A stretch of DNA of 64,000 nt from Azorinus chamasolen (lineage: Eukaryota > Mollusca > Bivalvia > Cardiida > Solecurtidae): contig OY755241.1 of assembly GCA_963576725.1 (NCBI GenBank), forward strand, positions 2,170,001 through 2,234,000. Reading direction: 5' to 3'. The notes under the pieces are model-generated. The model had not been told where the DNA came from and did not search any database. It saw only the letters and a program-made list of their open reading frames with translations. Numbering within the stretch: the first letter of the stretch is position 1; every line of letters begins with the position of its first letter. Shown here in pieces: positions 39,997-51,602 of the stretch. The position numbers and the translations under genes are program-made.

Positions 39997-40339
39997 TATA
40001 CCTAAAATATTCGGAAACCAAATTGGCTCTCTCAATGGGTATGTACAGCTGAAGAAATCACCATTTTGATAACTATAAATAAGACTGAAAACATAGCAAA
40101 TACATATAGTGAAGACATTTGATCAGGGTCTGCATTATTTGTCTTTGTACTTCGCGTAACTATAGTATTCAGCCTTTGCATTCTGTGACCTCATGAAAAT
40201 AAAAACATGCACAAAAAGACAGTTGTACAAAGTACAGAATCACGTTGCCTGTATGATCGTTAAATGCAACACCAAATCTTCAAACAGCTGGATGATGTAA
40301 ACTTGTACATTTGAAAAGGTTTGCTGCAAAAAATTACAA

Positions 40340-40412
40340 CAGTAGACCATGCAGACCCTGACCAGGCTGCTCCTGTAGGAGCCCTCAAATCTGGGTCTCA
40401 ACTGTTTGCCAA
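40340..40412. repeat. Isolated core hairpin
   Basis: ATGCAGACCCTGACCAGGCT / CTCAAATCTGGGTCTCAACT around CTCCTGTAGGAG. Confidence 0.65.
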
Positions 40413-41169
40413 TGCAACTTAACTTGTTTTCCGGCAATTAAAGTGTAAACCAAATGACTGAGTTGTATTTTCCATTGAGGCGACAGTGTTCACCTTTATG
40501 TAAAATTTCATACCTATAAGATATAAACGAATCACTCGGTCTTGAATCTCATTGGCTAAGAGAGGCAGGTGTTCACTATAACCTATGCTGCTTTTATGAC
40601 ATTATTTACTTAATTGGAGTAAAAAAAACACCCCTTCTTTGTGTAGAGAAGAATATGTTTTTTCCACTGTATGACTATATACTAACATTTAGGCGGGAGA
40701 TAGGGACAAAGTAGTTAGAAAATTGACTCAATTGTCAGCGCTAAATTGACCAAGCAGTTTGAAATGGACAGGACCTGACACTAGATACAGTACTACAACT
40801 GAAAACCGCAATTTTTCTTAACATCAAACAGGGGTCGGCCTTTCTGCCTCACTCAGTCCTATTCCAGGCCTCCATCAATCAAGCCCCTAGTCCCTTTGAT
40901 TATCACAAGCTCTAACAGTACCCCTTCATGGCAACAAATTGTAAATGACATTCCAACCGTGGGACCTTGCTCAATCATGCAGAAACCTGTTAAAATTTGA
41001 TTTTAATTTCTAATGAAGTTTTTATTGTAGGCAGCCTATTGCTGGGCCCATTCCGAGGGGATTGCCCGAGATTTATAGCCCCAGACTATGGAGAGAGGGG
41101 CAATTTCTGATGACAGTAAAGATCTCAACCTGTTGAATTTCAGCTCTGTCCTGGCAACATGTGGGACAT
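40413..41169. other. Unique, locally GC-richer intronic block
   Basis: No hairpin element. 40820-41110 has pyrimidine- and GC-rich stretches (for example GGGGTCGGCCTTTCTGCC) unlike the AT-rich surroundings; no open frame with Notch-like splice sites was found. Could be a conserved non-coding segment. Confidence 0.4.
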
Positions 41170-41443
41170 TGAATGCCTTTCTAACCCTGAACTTGATACT
41201 TTAGCTTTTTATATTCCTTTGCAAACAGTGCAGACCCAGATCAGATGGCTCGTACAGGCCAGGCTCTGCTGTGTTTGTTTATATATTAGGTCTGATTCTC
41301 CACTGTTTGCCATGGCAACAAATTCTCTAATTTATATTTTTGATAACTTCGTAATAAACAGTCTTGCATGACTATGCAACAAGTAAAGTGCTATTTGGCT
41401 TGGAACTACATTACAATCTCATTAAATTCTTTAACCCTAAATT

Positions 41444-41712
41444 CCGTAACTCTTTCCTTCATATATAAACACTTTTTCATGTATTTGCAAACAGAGTAGA
41501 CCCAGATCAGACAGCTCCTATAGGAGCTGTCTGATCAGGGTCTGCTCTGTTTGCTTATGATATACCGGTAATATAGATATGATTCTACAGTTTCTGTTAT
41601 AGCAAAAAATTCATGTGTCCATGTGCTATATAATTATGTTGTATCAATTAATCTAATTAATATTCATTATGTCATTATATCTTACATGGATATTCATGGA
41701 GTAAAGGGTTAA
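41444..41712 (+). repeat. TTAA-A/B composite element
   Basis: Left part like TTAA-A (TAACTCTTTCCTTCATATAT), right part like TTAA-B (ATTAATCTAATTAATATTCA to GGAGTAAAGGGTTAA), joined at a perfect core hairpin. Shows arm exchange between families. Confidence 0.88.
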
Positions 41713-42287
41713 AAACAGTGTCACTTCTCAAAAACTTTAGTCTTTAGATTTCAAATAGGGCACAACCATCAGTACAAAGTTATTTTACATAAAACATAAT
41801 TCAAAAGTGATGAAGTCATAATCAATTCGCTTCTCGAATAATTTAAATTTATGAGACTAATTATCGCAACTGGAAGAAATGAGACATTCTGTTTTATCAA
41901 TTACTCCAGGCAAAGCACGTGCTTAAGAATTTTCCTCCTCAATACGTCTTGCTTCTGATTCTTTCAAAATCAGTGACTGTGCCGTGATTTTTTCAATCTT
42001 TTATGACAAGTTCTACACAATCAGACATAAGGATCTAAATATTTTCTCGATAAGATCCTATTATGGGACATTGAAATCGGCTAAATCTAATATCGTCGAC
42101 ACATGGCCTTTTGTACAGGAGCTGACTGCATCATGCTCCACATTCAATGATACCATCTTGCTTTTTGAGCCATGTTTTCATACAGTACATTCATCAACTT
42201 CATGCTCTGAAAAGTATCGAGACCCTGTCGAAATAAGGCACAAGCTAATGTTAATGGCTTAGTGCCAAAGTATAGTAACTATACTCT
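41713..42287. other. Unique intronic DNA
   Basis: A plus-strand frame of 92 codons (41984-42262) is open but unlike any family I know; no other signal. Confidence 0.45.
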
Positions 42288-42501
42288 TTAACCCTTTACT
42301 CCATCATGAATATTTATGAAAGAAATGATGACATCATGAATAACACACTGACACAGGAGTTTTGGGCTGTAGTCATATCTATATTATTTCATAGGCAAAC
42401 AGAGTAGACCCAGATCAGATGGCTCCTATAGGAGCCATCTGATCTGGGTCTACTTTGTTTGCAAAGGCATAGAAAGGCATATTTATGGAGTAGAGGGTTA
42501 A
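42288..42501 (-). repeat. TTAA-B element
   Basis: TTAACCCTTTACTCCATCAT to GGAGTAGAGGGTTAA; hairpin GATGGCTCCTATAGGAGCCA. Confidence 0.9.
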
Positions 42502-42511
42502 TATCATTAAT

Positions 42512-42753
42512 TAACTCCATGAATATTCATGTAAAAAATTATCAGATCATGAATAGTTTGATTAAATTGATATTTATAATGGCACACATGGACACAAGAA
42601 ATTTTGGCCAAAGAAGAAACTGTATAATCATATCTATATTATTTCATAAGCAAACAGAGCATAGCCTGACTAGAAGGCTCCTATAGGAGCTGTCTGATCT
42701 GCGTCTACTCTGTTTGCAAATGCATGAAAAGGCTTTTATATAAAGTAATGGGT
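42512..42753 (-). repeat. TTAA-B element
   Basis: TTAACTCCATGAATATTCAT start, core GCAAACAGAGCATAGCCTGA, right end AAAGTAATGGGTTTA. Confidence 0.82.
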
Positions 42754-42754
42754 T

Positions 42755-43889
42755 TATTCACAGTGCAATAATGCCATGCATGAATGCTTATTTAAAGGTG
42801 ATCAACGGCTCAAAAAGATTAGCTCTTAATCCTGTTACAAACACCAAACACGAGCTTACATGGAATTCTGGGTGACTCATGTGATGCATATCACAAAATA
42901 TTTTGCACGAACACTGAACTCACTAGATGAGAATTTGCTAATACTTAATATGTCAAAACTTTAGATCAATGAGACGCGAAACAACTCGGCGTCTGATCAG
43001 GAGCTAAACTACTGATATTCAAGCTATATTTTTTTTTACAGAAATTTGAAACATCAACTCCTTTGAGAGTTGTAGCAGAAGACAAAATTAGCAAATGAAA
43101 ATCGCTTTGCATGCAAAGATTTCATGTTCTAATGAATAAATAAAAGCTGAAAGCATTCCTCATACAGCCGACCCTTTCCAGTTGGATAGGAAATAAAAAC
43201 AGCAGCAGATCAGACTGTGCTGACATCATTTTAAAGCATTATCTGGGTAAAGATGTCCCTCCTTCCTTCTTCACCATGGCTTCCTCAAAGGAACCAAGGT
43301 AAGCAAGACAGTCATGGGTCAGTCTCCAATACTTTTCCTGGCTATGTTCAAGCAATGATTTTAAGCATTTGAGAGTAAACTATGACCAAATTACAATAAA
43401 ATTCAAACTCCCATTTTATACTTTTCAACAGCATGGTATTGAGCATGGTCAGAATTTAATCAACAGCTGACAGGAACAAAATAGTGCTCAGGTTTTACAC
43501 CCTGTCATGACAAAAAGGTCAACAGGAAATGCCTTGTTAGACTGTGTATCAAATGAATTGCTCTTGGCTGGACATTTCATTTGTCTGGACAACAATACAG
43601 TCGCCTGGGTGATTTAAATATGACCTCACAAACTCTCGGTCAACTGTGCACCAGGTTTTGAGACAGCTAATTGAAAAGTAATGTGCAGTGGTTAATTTAT
43701 CAAGGATTTGCTAAAAGCAGATTTTTAGATGTTTTACTCATGAATGGATCTATTCATACATTTTATAATCCTGTCGAGCCCCGGTATGACAGACTGCACA
43801 GCGATGAAGGTTTTTGCAGATTCATCATGTTGTTTAAAACATGGGTTGAACTTATGCAGTTGCAAATGTAAACATAAATAAACTTTTGC
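42755..43889. other. Unique intronic DNA
   Basis: Over 1.1 kb with only an HP-8 fragment (42965-43015). No exon recognised. Confidence 0.5.
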
Positions 43890-44128
43890 TTAACCCTTTC
43901 CCTGTTGAATATTCATGTAAGAATTTATGACATCATGGATATTTATTAGCTGATTTATTTTTTTAAGTTGGCATTATGTACACATAAACGTCTGGCATTG
44001 GTAGAAACTGTAGTCCGATTTCATAAGCAAACACAGCAGACCCGAATCAGAAAACTCCTACAGGAGAATTCGGAGCTTGGTCTACTGTTTGCAAAGTGTA
44101 AAAGTATTTGCATTAGGGAAAGGGTTAA
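43890..44128 (-). repeat. TTAA-A/B composite element
   Basis: TTAACCCTTTCCCTGTTGAA to TTAGGGAAAGGGTTAA; hairpin CTCCTACAGGAG. Confidence 0.87.
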
Positions 44129-44380
44129 GCCTTTACTCCATTTACATTCATGCAAGATATCAAGATTTTTCAGCACTTTTCTGCAAAGCAAATGGCAAAA
44201 TCTGTTTGACATATTAAGTTGTTTTTCCTGTCTTCAGTTCTAAAAGTGACTTCTTACGAGGTTTAACCGAGAAACCAATGCACTGGCATTTGCAACAGTG
44301 AAGACATAAATCTGAGGGTTCCTAGAGGAGCTCTCTGATCAAGGTCTGCACTGTTTATCATTCAATATCCTCTAGCACAT

Positions 44381-44636
44381 TTAACTCTTTCCATCATATA
44401 AACATATTTTCATGCATTTGCAAACAGAGTAGACCCAGATCAGATGGCTCCTGTAGGAGCCATCTGATCAGGGTCTGCTCTGTTTGCTAATACCTAATGG
44501 AATTTGAAAGATCTGTTTCTTTAGTTTCTAAAATGGCTACAAGGTTCCACCTTCCATATTTCATTCTAACCATTTTGTCCATTAATATTGAAAGGTATAG
44601 AAATTTGGAATAAACATAGAACAGGGAAAGGGTTAA
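44381..44636 (+). repeat. TTAA-A element
   Basis: TTAACTCTTTCCATCATATA to AACAGGGAAAGGGTTAA; hairpin GGCTCCTGTAGGAGCC; a small CTAATAC duplication makes it 256 bp. Confidence 0.92.
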
Positions 44637-44639
44637 AAT

Positions 44640-45261
44640 ACTGATGAGCCATTCAACCCTGACACTCCAGCATCTAAAGGACTAACAAGGACCATCCATC
44701 ATGTAAAACTGTACCCAAAATTCTGTTTCCCATGGCTTCAAACTCTTTTAGCATGCTAATTTGCTAACAATTCTTCCTCATAATATGACATCCACTTCTC
44801 AAAGCACACATGTCTTCCATTTCTTTACAAAAAATACGACAGTTCTTATGATAAACACCATCTGGGTGGTAAACATTTCCAATCCTATTGCAAGACCATG
44901 AAAGCCCATGCCATCTATATTCAAACTGTTTGAATAGGTTATTTGCAATATCTGGCTTGCACGCTAAAGCTCGAACATTGACTGGACCAAGTGATCTATC
45001 AAAACTACAAAACTGCTCTGCCATTTTCTGCAAAGTTTCTTCTCACAATTCATTTAAGGCCACTGACAGTTTGACATTTCTAACTGAACACTAATGTCGG
45101 ACAATTTTGATAAACAAGCCAATTTTGGACAAAGCTTCTCTCTCGCTTCTATGGGAGAAAATGGTTACTAGCATTATAAGTAACCAAATTTTAGATTTTT
45201 ATTTAACGACCTTTTCTCTAGGGACAACAAATTGACCGGCATCATTCTCTCATCTAGAAAG
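44640..45261. other. Unique intronic DNA
   Basis: A minus-strand frame of 89 codons (44764-45033) is Cys-containing but does not fit EGF spacing and has no matching splice borders; not called. Confidence 0.5.
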
Positions 45262-45507
45262 TTAAACCCTTTCCCTGTCCAATACTCGTGTAAGAAATAA
45301 TGACAACATGAATATTAATAAGCGTAAAATTTACGCTGGCTTGGGAACACAGGACATTTTGGTACTGGCAGAAACTGCAGAATTACATATTATACTACAA
45401 GCAAACAGAGCAGACCCAGATCAGACGGCTCCTACAGGAGCCGTCTGATCTGGGTCTACTCTGTTTGCAAAGGCTTAGAATAGCTAATTTATGGAGTAAA
45501 ATGTTAA
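45262..45507 (-). repeat. TTAA-A/B composite element
   Basis: TTAAACCCTTTCCCTGTCCA to GGAGTAAAATGTTAA; perfect hairpin GACGGCTCCTACAGGAGCCG. Confidence 0.9.
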
Positions 45508-45886
45508 CAAACCCAGAGACGTAGACCTCATTTTAATGGTTACTCTATCTGCAGCAGCAACTGCACAATAAGCATGCCAATGATGTAATCAGGTCAAAAC
45601 AATGAGCTCCATTATAGTTACAACAGGGCTGTACTCCGGCAAACACATAATTCACCAACACTTGTTCTATATTTTTGTTTACATTTTACATGCGGGGCTT
45701 ATTACAGTCTGGAAACTGCGTTTTCTACATTCCTAAAAGTAGTTCCTTTTTTTTTTTACATCTCTGCACATTAGTAACAAATTAACAATGACCTTATGAT
45801 GCAAAAATCTGTAGCCAGACTACATATCAGCTTCATTAGGATCAAAACTATTTGAATTGATACTCTGAATGAAAGAAACATAAGCT

Positions 45887-46071
45887 TTAACCCATTACCT
45901 CATAGGCTATTTTTAGATCCTACCTCTTTGAATAAATCTACAGAAAAGGAGCATTTACTAGAGAAAAGGAAAATGTTAGAATTGTGTAGTATTGAAACCA
46001 TTGTGATAAATAGAACAAGAAGTGACTTTTACAGAGGCGTAGAAAGGCGTATTTATGAAAGAAAGGGTTAA
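45887..46071 (+). repeat. TTAA-C element, second hairpin arm lost
   Basis: TTAACCCATTACCTCATAGG; GTGATAAATAGAAC then directly AAGAAGTGACTTTTACAGAG; right end GAAAGGGTTAA. Confidence 0.87.
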
Positions 46072-46176
46072 ATAATGCAGCAGATGACAGTTTTTTGCAG
46101 ATAATGCTTACTTAGTAAGTTAGTATGCAGAGAATGGTGTAAAAACACCCTTAACGCTTTACCTTATGTATGTCCA

Positions 46177-46440
46177 TTTATTCCTTTACTTCATGAATAT
46201 TCATGTAAGAAATAAATGACATCATGAATATTTATTAGATTATTTATTATGATAGCACATGAACATTGGAATATTTGCCCACAGCTGAAACCGTAGAATC
46301 ATATCTATATTATATCATGAGCAAACAGAGCAGACCCAGATCAGACAGCTCCTATAGGAGCTGTCTGATCTGGGTCTACTCTGTTTGCAAAGGCTCCTGC
46401 AGGATCTGGGTCTATTAAACTCCCATATTTAAAGGGTAAA
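46177..46440 (-). repeat. TTAA-B element
   Basis: CCTTTACTTCATGAATATTC start; perfect hairpin GACAGCTCCTATAGGAGCTG; the distal end carries a short partial arm copy (CTCCTGCAGGATCTGGGTCT). Confidence 0.83.
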
Positions 46441-46885
46441 CATGTTTTTCATTGCAAAAAATACCCGATGTCTATTTTCTTCTCTCGTTGACTGTTGAAA
46501 GTTAAGCCTGTGATACAGACTAGCCACAAACATATATTTTTTTATGATAAAAAAACATTACTTCTCAGCCAAGTGGCTAGGCTACCAAATAGCATGCTTA
46601 GATTCTAGGCTTTTAGCCATCCCGCCAAAACAACTTTTTCTTCATGTGTTTACGGTTTCCCATGATATCCCACTGAGCAACCCCAACAGATGACATGTCT
46701 GCAAAACTTGTGCCTCGCTCATGGATCACATGTCCATGCCTGCAGGCCTTCGTATGTGCTCTCCTTACTTTTATCTACTGGTATTCCTACAAACATATCC
46801 CTTCATTTAGATCTGTTTTTTAGTACAAAAAAGTTTACCTTCCTTCTTTTATATACCGAGAACATGACAGCGGTTTATTTATTTA

Positions 46886-47148
46886 TCTCTTTCCCTGATG
46901 AATATTCATATAAGATTTAATGACATCATTAATATTCGTTAAATGATTTTTCATAACAGTGTATTCCATTTTTTTTATAATGATACATGAATACAAGAGT
47001 TTTTAACCTTTCAGAGACTGTAGAATTCCTTAACTTTTATGCAAATAGAGCAGACCCTGATCAGATGGCTCCCACAGGAGCCATTTGATCTGGGTCTACT
47101 CTGTTTGTTTAGGTGCGAAAAGAAATTTGTATGAGGTACAGGATCAAA
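46886..47148 (-). repeat. TTAA-B/A composite element
   Basis: CTCTTTCCCTGATGAATATT start, core GCAAATAGAGCAGACCCTGA, hairpin GGCTCCCACAGGAGCC. Confidence 0.78.
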
Positions 47149-47255
47149 TCTATTCACAGTGTCAAAAGGTGTGGATCCTGATTAGACAATATAATTACTC
47201 TGCAACTCATCTGGATCCACTCAGCATCTTATCTGGATAAAAACTGTTGGCATAG

Positions 47256-47410
47256 GTTTATTCCTTTATTTCTCCATCAAACCCTATGTTGTGACCACTC
47301 TTTAGAATTGTCTCGAAAAGATGATTTAAAAGAGTCGTCACAACATAGGGTTTGGAAGAGAAATGACGGTTTTAGTATTTGAGTATGCACCTTTATCTAT
47401 AGCTCTGTGG
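47256..47410. repeat. HP-6 hairpin element
   Basis: CAAACCCTATGTTGTGACCA and complement around TCTCGAAAAGATGA; GAGTATGCACCTTTATCT tail. Confidence 0.87.
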
Positions 47411-47462
47411 ATCAAAACTGTTGGCATATGTTTTCACAAATTCAGTGCAAGCATGCAAAGAG

Positions 47463-47712
47463 TTAACCCTTCTCTTGCTGAATTTTAAAATGCATTTCTC
47501 CTTCTTTACCAATGCCCTGTTGTATAATTACATATATCTTCACTGTGTACACATATTTCGCTGTGCAATCACTGCTGAGGAGTGCACTGGTTGCACAATC
47601 AACTTGTAAATAGTGCAGACCCTGATGAGACAGCTCCTGCAGAAGCTGTTTCATCTTGGTCTTCACTATTTACAGGTAAGTATATTGACGTGAATAGCAA
47701 GCGAAGGGTTAA
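47463..47712 (+). repeat. TTAA-D element, full length 250 bp
   Basis: TTAA borders, ends CCCTTCTCTTGCT / AGCAAGCGAAGGG; the fourth copy with exactly 250 bp. Confidence 0.92.
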
Positions 47713-47745
47713 TTCATTCCACATTTTTTATATACAAGAAGAACC

Positions 47746-47754
47746 TGTGGGAAC
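47746..47754 (+). promoter_or_regulatory. Possible CSL site
   Basis: TGTGGGAAC fits YGTGRGAAM in unique intronic DNA. Chance match is likely enough that this is only a pointer. Confidence 0.15.
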
Positions 47755-48445
47755 CTTCCTGCGAGTCGCTCCGGCAGTAGTAGAGTCACGTGTCTTATGC
47801 CTGCAAACACGATGTGACATAAAGGCTCTGATATTGCCAAAATTCTACTTCCAAAAACTTATAAACTTGGGCTCCCTTTAATCTTTGTTCCCTTTAATGT
47901 GCTTTTTATGATTTCTCGTGTGATACCTACTTACTTGATTCAAAAGAATGCTGCAGCATTTATAGTTATCACCAGATGGTTTTGTTTTAGTTGTATTCCA
48001 CTTAAAGTCATTTTTCATGCTCTAGCATTAGACCTTGTTGACTGTTGTCATATTTATTCTCCTCATCAGAAAATATATCCTGACAACTCTCTGATCTGGG
48101 TCTAAACTGTTTGCAAATGCGTAAAAAGGCATCTTTATGAAGGAAAGGGTAAAGAGCAACTCTTATCTGGAGCTGTGACCGTCACTACCAATAGGATTTC
48201 AGTTCTCTGATCTGGATCTTCACTGTTATCAGTTTGAGGCAATCCCACGGTAAAGGTATAAAACTCAATTTAAATTAATTTAGCCTGTCAGTATCCCGCC
48301 CACTAATGCCACTTTCCATGGTTCAATGGAAAGATCTGCTCCATGAAAACAGTTTATTTATTGCTTCTCAGAAATGGACCAGTATCAGGTCACACTGCTA
48401 CATCTTCTACATCCACAATAGATGTTTTCAAATTAATCTTCTGCA

Positions 48446-48830
48446 TTTTAACCCTTTACTTGATGAATATTTATAAATAATAATTCGTTGAATAATTACT
48501 ATGGCATATGAACACATCTATGGCTATGCAGAGCTACAGATAAGGGTGCCTATACACAAATACTAAAATGGTCATTTCTCCACCTAACCCTATGTTGTGA
48601 CCACTCTTTAGAATCGTCTCTTTGAGACGATTCTAAAGAGTGGTCACAACATAGGGTTTGGTGGAGAAATAAAGAAGTTATACTTGAAAATATTTTAATT
48701 TACGCATCTTATCTGGACCTCTGGCCATGCATGGTAGAAACTGTAGAATCAGAAGTAAAATGGGATGACCCTGATCATACAGCCCATATAGGATCCGTCT
48801 GATCTGGGTCTATTCTGTTTGCAAAGTGTT
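48446..48830 (-). repeat. TTAA-B element with an intact HP-6 element nested in it
   Basis: TTAACCCTTTACTTGATGAA to ATGAACACAT, then HP-6 (48529-48721, both ends AGAGCTACAGATAAGGGTGC / GCATCTTATCTGGACCTCTG, perfect hairpin), then GTAGAAACTGTAGAATCAGA and the core hairpin. Confidence 0.85.
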
Positions 48831-49013
48831 GAGAGACAATTCATTGACGATTCAAGCTGATCACAGTTTTAGTCCAATGATAAGAGCAAACAAGTTTATT
48901 TAGAGTCGCCAGCCCTCCAGATATTTAATACCCAAAGTTTACTCTATACAAACAATCATCACCTATCATACACTACGCAGATGTCCTATGGATTTCTTTT
49001 TATAAAACATCTG

Positions 49014-49155
49014 TTAACCCATTCCCTCAGATGCTATTTTTAGACCCAACCTCTTTGAATAAATCTACTGAAAAGGAGCATTTACAAGCAAAAAGGTAAA
49101 ATTTAGAATTGTGTAGTTTTGAAACCATTGTGATAAAGAGAGCTTTTGCTCCTCT
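49014..49155 (+). repeat. TTAA-C half element, cut at the apex
   Basis: TTAACCCATTCCCTCAGATG through GAGCTTTTGCTCCT, then HP-6 sequence. Confidence 0.8.
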
Positions 49156-49520
49156 TTGATACGATCCTAGAAAGTGGTCACAACATAGACTTTGCCCCGT
49201 ACTTCATTCTCAGTGTTGTTATATTTTCTGGTCCTTCGGGATCATAAGTTTTGATGTTATTAGTTTTGAAAATTGAATACTGCTTAAGCCGGTGCTAGGG
49301 GGCGTGAGTAGTGTTGCACTTTTAATTACTACTCATGAACAGACTCAATAAAACCGAGTCTGCAATTTTCTCTTTTTGCATTTCTACTTTTGCTTTCGAA
49401 GGATCACCTATTTTCAGATGATTTGGTAGAGAAAGGATGATTTTAGTATTTGAGTATGCACCTTTATCTGTTAAGGATGATTTAAGTATTTGAGTATGCA
49501 CCTTTATCTGTTGCTCTGTG
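49156..49520. repeat. HP-6 right half with a nested insertion and a duplicated tail
   Basis: GTGGTCACAACATAGACTTTG is split from TTGGTAGAGAAAGGATGATT by about 225 bp (49197-49422), which has partly complementary ends (CCTTCGGGATCA / TTCGAAGGATCA). The tail GAGTATGCACCTTTATCTGT occurs twice. Confidence 0.72.
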
Positions 49521-49618
49521 TTGTCATTATTTCTTACATGAAATTATAATTCATGGAGTAAACTATTCAGTCTGCATATTTTCATATTATGTGGTACATC
49601 TAACCGTTTCCTTCATTT

Positions 49619-49806
49619 TTAACCCTTTCCTCCATAGGCTATTTTTAGACCCAACCTCTTTGAATGAATCCACCCAAAAGGAGCATTTACTAGAGAAAAG
49701 TAAAATTTAGAATTTTGTAGTTTGAAACCATTGTCATATCACAATGGTTTCAAGAAGTGGTTATTACAGAGGCGTAGAAAGGAGAATTTATGGAGGAAAG
49801 GGTTAA
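49619..49806 (+). repeat. TTAA-C element, hairpin deleted
   Basis: TTAACCCTTTCCTCCATAGG to GGAGGAAAGGGTTAA; GAAACCATTGTC joins directly ATATCACAATGG, so most of the hairpin is gone. Confidence 0.88.
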
Positions 49807-50008
49807 TGCCTTTTCAAGCCTTTGCAAACAGGGGCCATCTGATCAGGGTGTGGTCTGTTTATAGATGTTTATAGATTATAGATATAATGATTCTAGTTTC
49901 TGCCGTGGCCAAACAATTAATGTGTCCATGTGCTATTATAAGAATTAATGTAATTAATAATGGTGATGTCATTATTCTCACATGAATATTCATGGAGGAA
50001 AGGGTTAA
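49803..50008 (+). repeat. TTAA-B element sharing TTAA with its neighbour
   Basis: TTAATGCCTTTTCAAGCCTT to GGAGGAAAGGGTTAA; the first core arm is partly lost (ACAGGGGCCATCTGATCAGG). Confidence 0.82.
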
Positions 50009-50595
50009 AAGCCCCTTCAAAATATTGTTCAAATATGGATGTGTGGCAATTCTCTCTCTTCGCCCATTTTCTCAGCATGAAATCAATCCAGAGCTTCAAC
50101 TTTATGTAACAACGGGGCAATGTCTCCAAGATAAATTACCAAATAATGGGTATTATCTTTACACTCCGGAGGGCGCGGATTATACTTTACGGTAAAACAA
50201 AGTTCAAAACAACCGTAGACGCTGCACACTGTCATGGAGGGACAGCTAAACTAGGTAATGAAATTAATGCCGGCGACATAAAGTTTGAAAGTTTCTCACA
50301 AACTGACAAATAGCTATGTTGCCCTTATCTGCTTTACACAAGAAGCGAAAGCAAGAGAAATCCCTCTGCAAACAGACAACTCGGAATGAGTCTAGAATAC
50401 AATAATCAGATGAAAACATCGACAGAACTGACATTACAACAGGTGTTTAATCTTTTTCAAACAATAACAAAAAGGAAAGATTTATGACAGTTTTGATAAA
50501 GATTTTGAGTTTATATAAAAATATGTATTAGACGTAAGAAACCAGTTAAAAGTTAAATCATTTTCTTTCTTTTTGTTTAAGGGGGTAGAGGAAGG
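50009..50595. other. Unique intronic DNA
   Basis: No element or exon. A CSL-like word TTTCTCACA (reverse TGTGAGAAA) is at 50292-50300. Confidence 0.45.
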
Positions 50596-50816
50596 GTCCT
50601 AATATAAACTTGTTCACACCATCTGATCAGGGTCTGCTCTGTTTGCGTATGAAATTACATAGATCTGACTCCATAGGAGCAAATGCTCTATTTATCACAA
50701 TGGTTTCAATACAATATAATTCTAAAGTTTTTCCTTTTCTCTAGTTAATGCTCCTTTTTGGTATATTTATTCAAAGAGGTGGGATCTAAAAATAGCCTAT
50801 GACAGAGAATGGGTTA
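50596..50816. repeat. Fusion of a TTAA-B half and a TTAA-C half
   Basis: CCATCTGATCAGGGTCTGCT to AGATCTGACT (TTAA-B) passes directly into CCATAGGAGCAAATGCTC (TTAA-C second arm). Confidence 0.75.
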
Positions 50817-51055
50817 CTTAACCACAAAAGACCTTACTCTCCTGCTCATGAAGTTGAGATTATGATGAATTGTTATGTAATGGTTCTAAACACCTGGTCA
50901 AGATAAAAACACTTAAATCAAACATCCTTTGTTGTCAGGGTAACAGCTGAAACCACTTCAAATTCAACCATTTTTAAATCTTTACACATTATGTAACAAG
51001 TCTGCAAAATTATTATCTGCTTCAATCATCAAATTACATTTTTATCCCATTTCAT

Positions 51056-51301
51056 TTAACCCATTCCCCCATAGGCTATTTTTGGATCCATTCTCTTTGA
51101 ATAAATTTACCGAAAAGGAGCATTTACTAGAGAAAAGAGTTTCTTTGGAATTCTGTAGTTTTGAAGCCAATGTGATAAATAGAGCATTTGCTCCTGTGGA
51201 GCAAATGCTCTTTTTATCACAATGGTTTCATAAAATAAATTTTACAGCGGCATCAAAATGAGGGAATGGGTCAAAAAGGCTTTAATATGAGGGAATGGGT
51301 A
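51056..51301 (+). repeat. TTAA-C element with duplicated end
   Basis: TTAACCCATTCCCCCATAGG; perfect hairpin AGCATTTGCTCCTGTGGAGC; ATGAGGGAATGGGT occurs twice at the right end. Confidence 0.85.
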
Positions 51302-51602
51302 GAAAAAGAAAAATTACCCAGGTATCAAACTGTATGGATCTTGATATGTGATAAAAAGCTTCATGTTTGATTCAAATTTCTGTTATGAACAAAAACAATT
51401 AACAAAGTTAATCAACAACAAGCTGAAAGTCAACGAAATTTTGGATGAATTAAAGCTCCGAAAAATATGGTATGTCTGCAAAATTTATGTCTGCTACAAG
51501 ACTTGAAGTATGTTTTTCCTTCCCCTCTTTTTAAAATATGGTCAAATGATTTGGATCCTGATGAGGCATCCATTATATAGTTGTCTCATCTGGATCTTAA
51601 CA

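Noticed and set aside
44764..45033. Minus-strand cysteine-containing open frame, tested as a missing EGF exon
   Set aside because: Cysteine spacing does not fit EGF, no Gly-Tyr/Phe pattern before Cys6, and no phase-1 splice borders.
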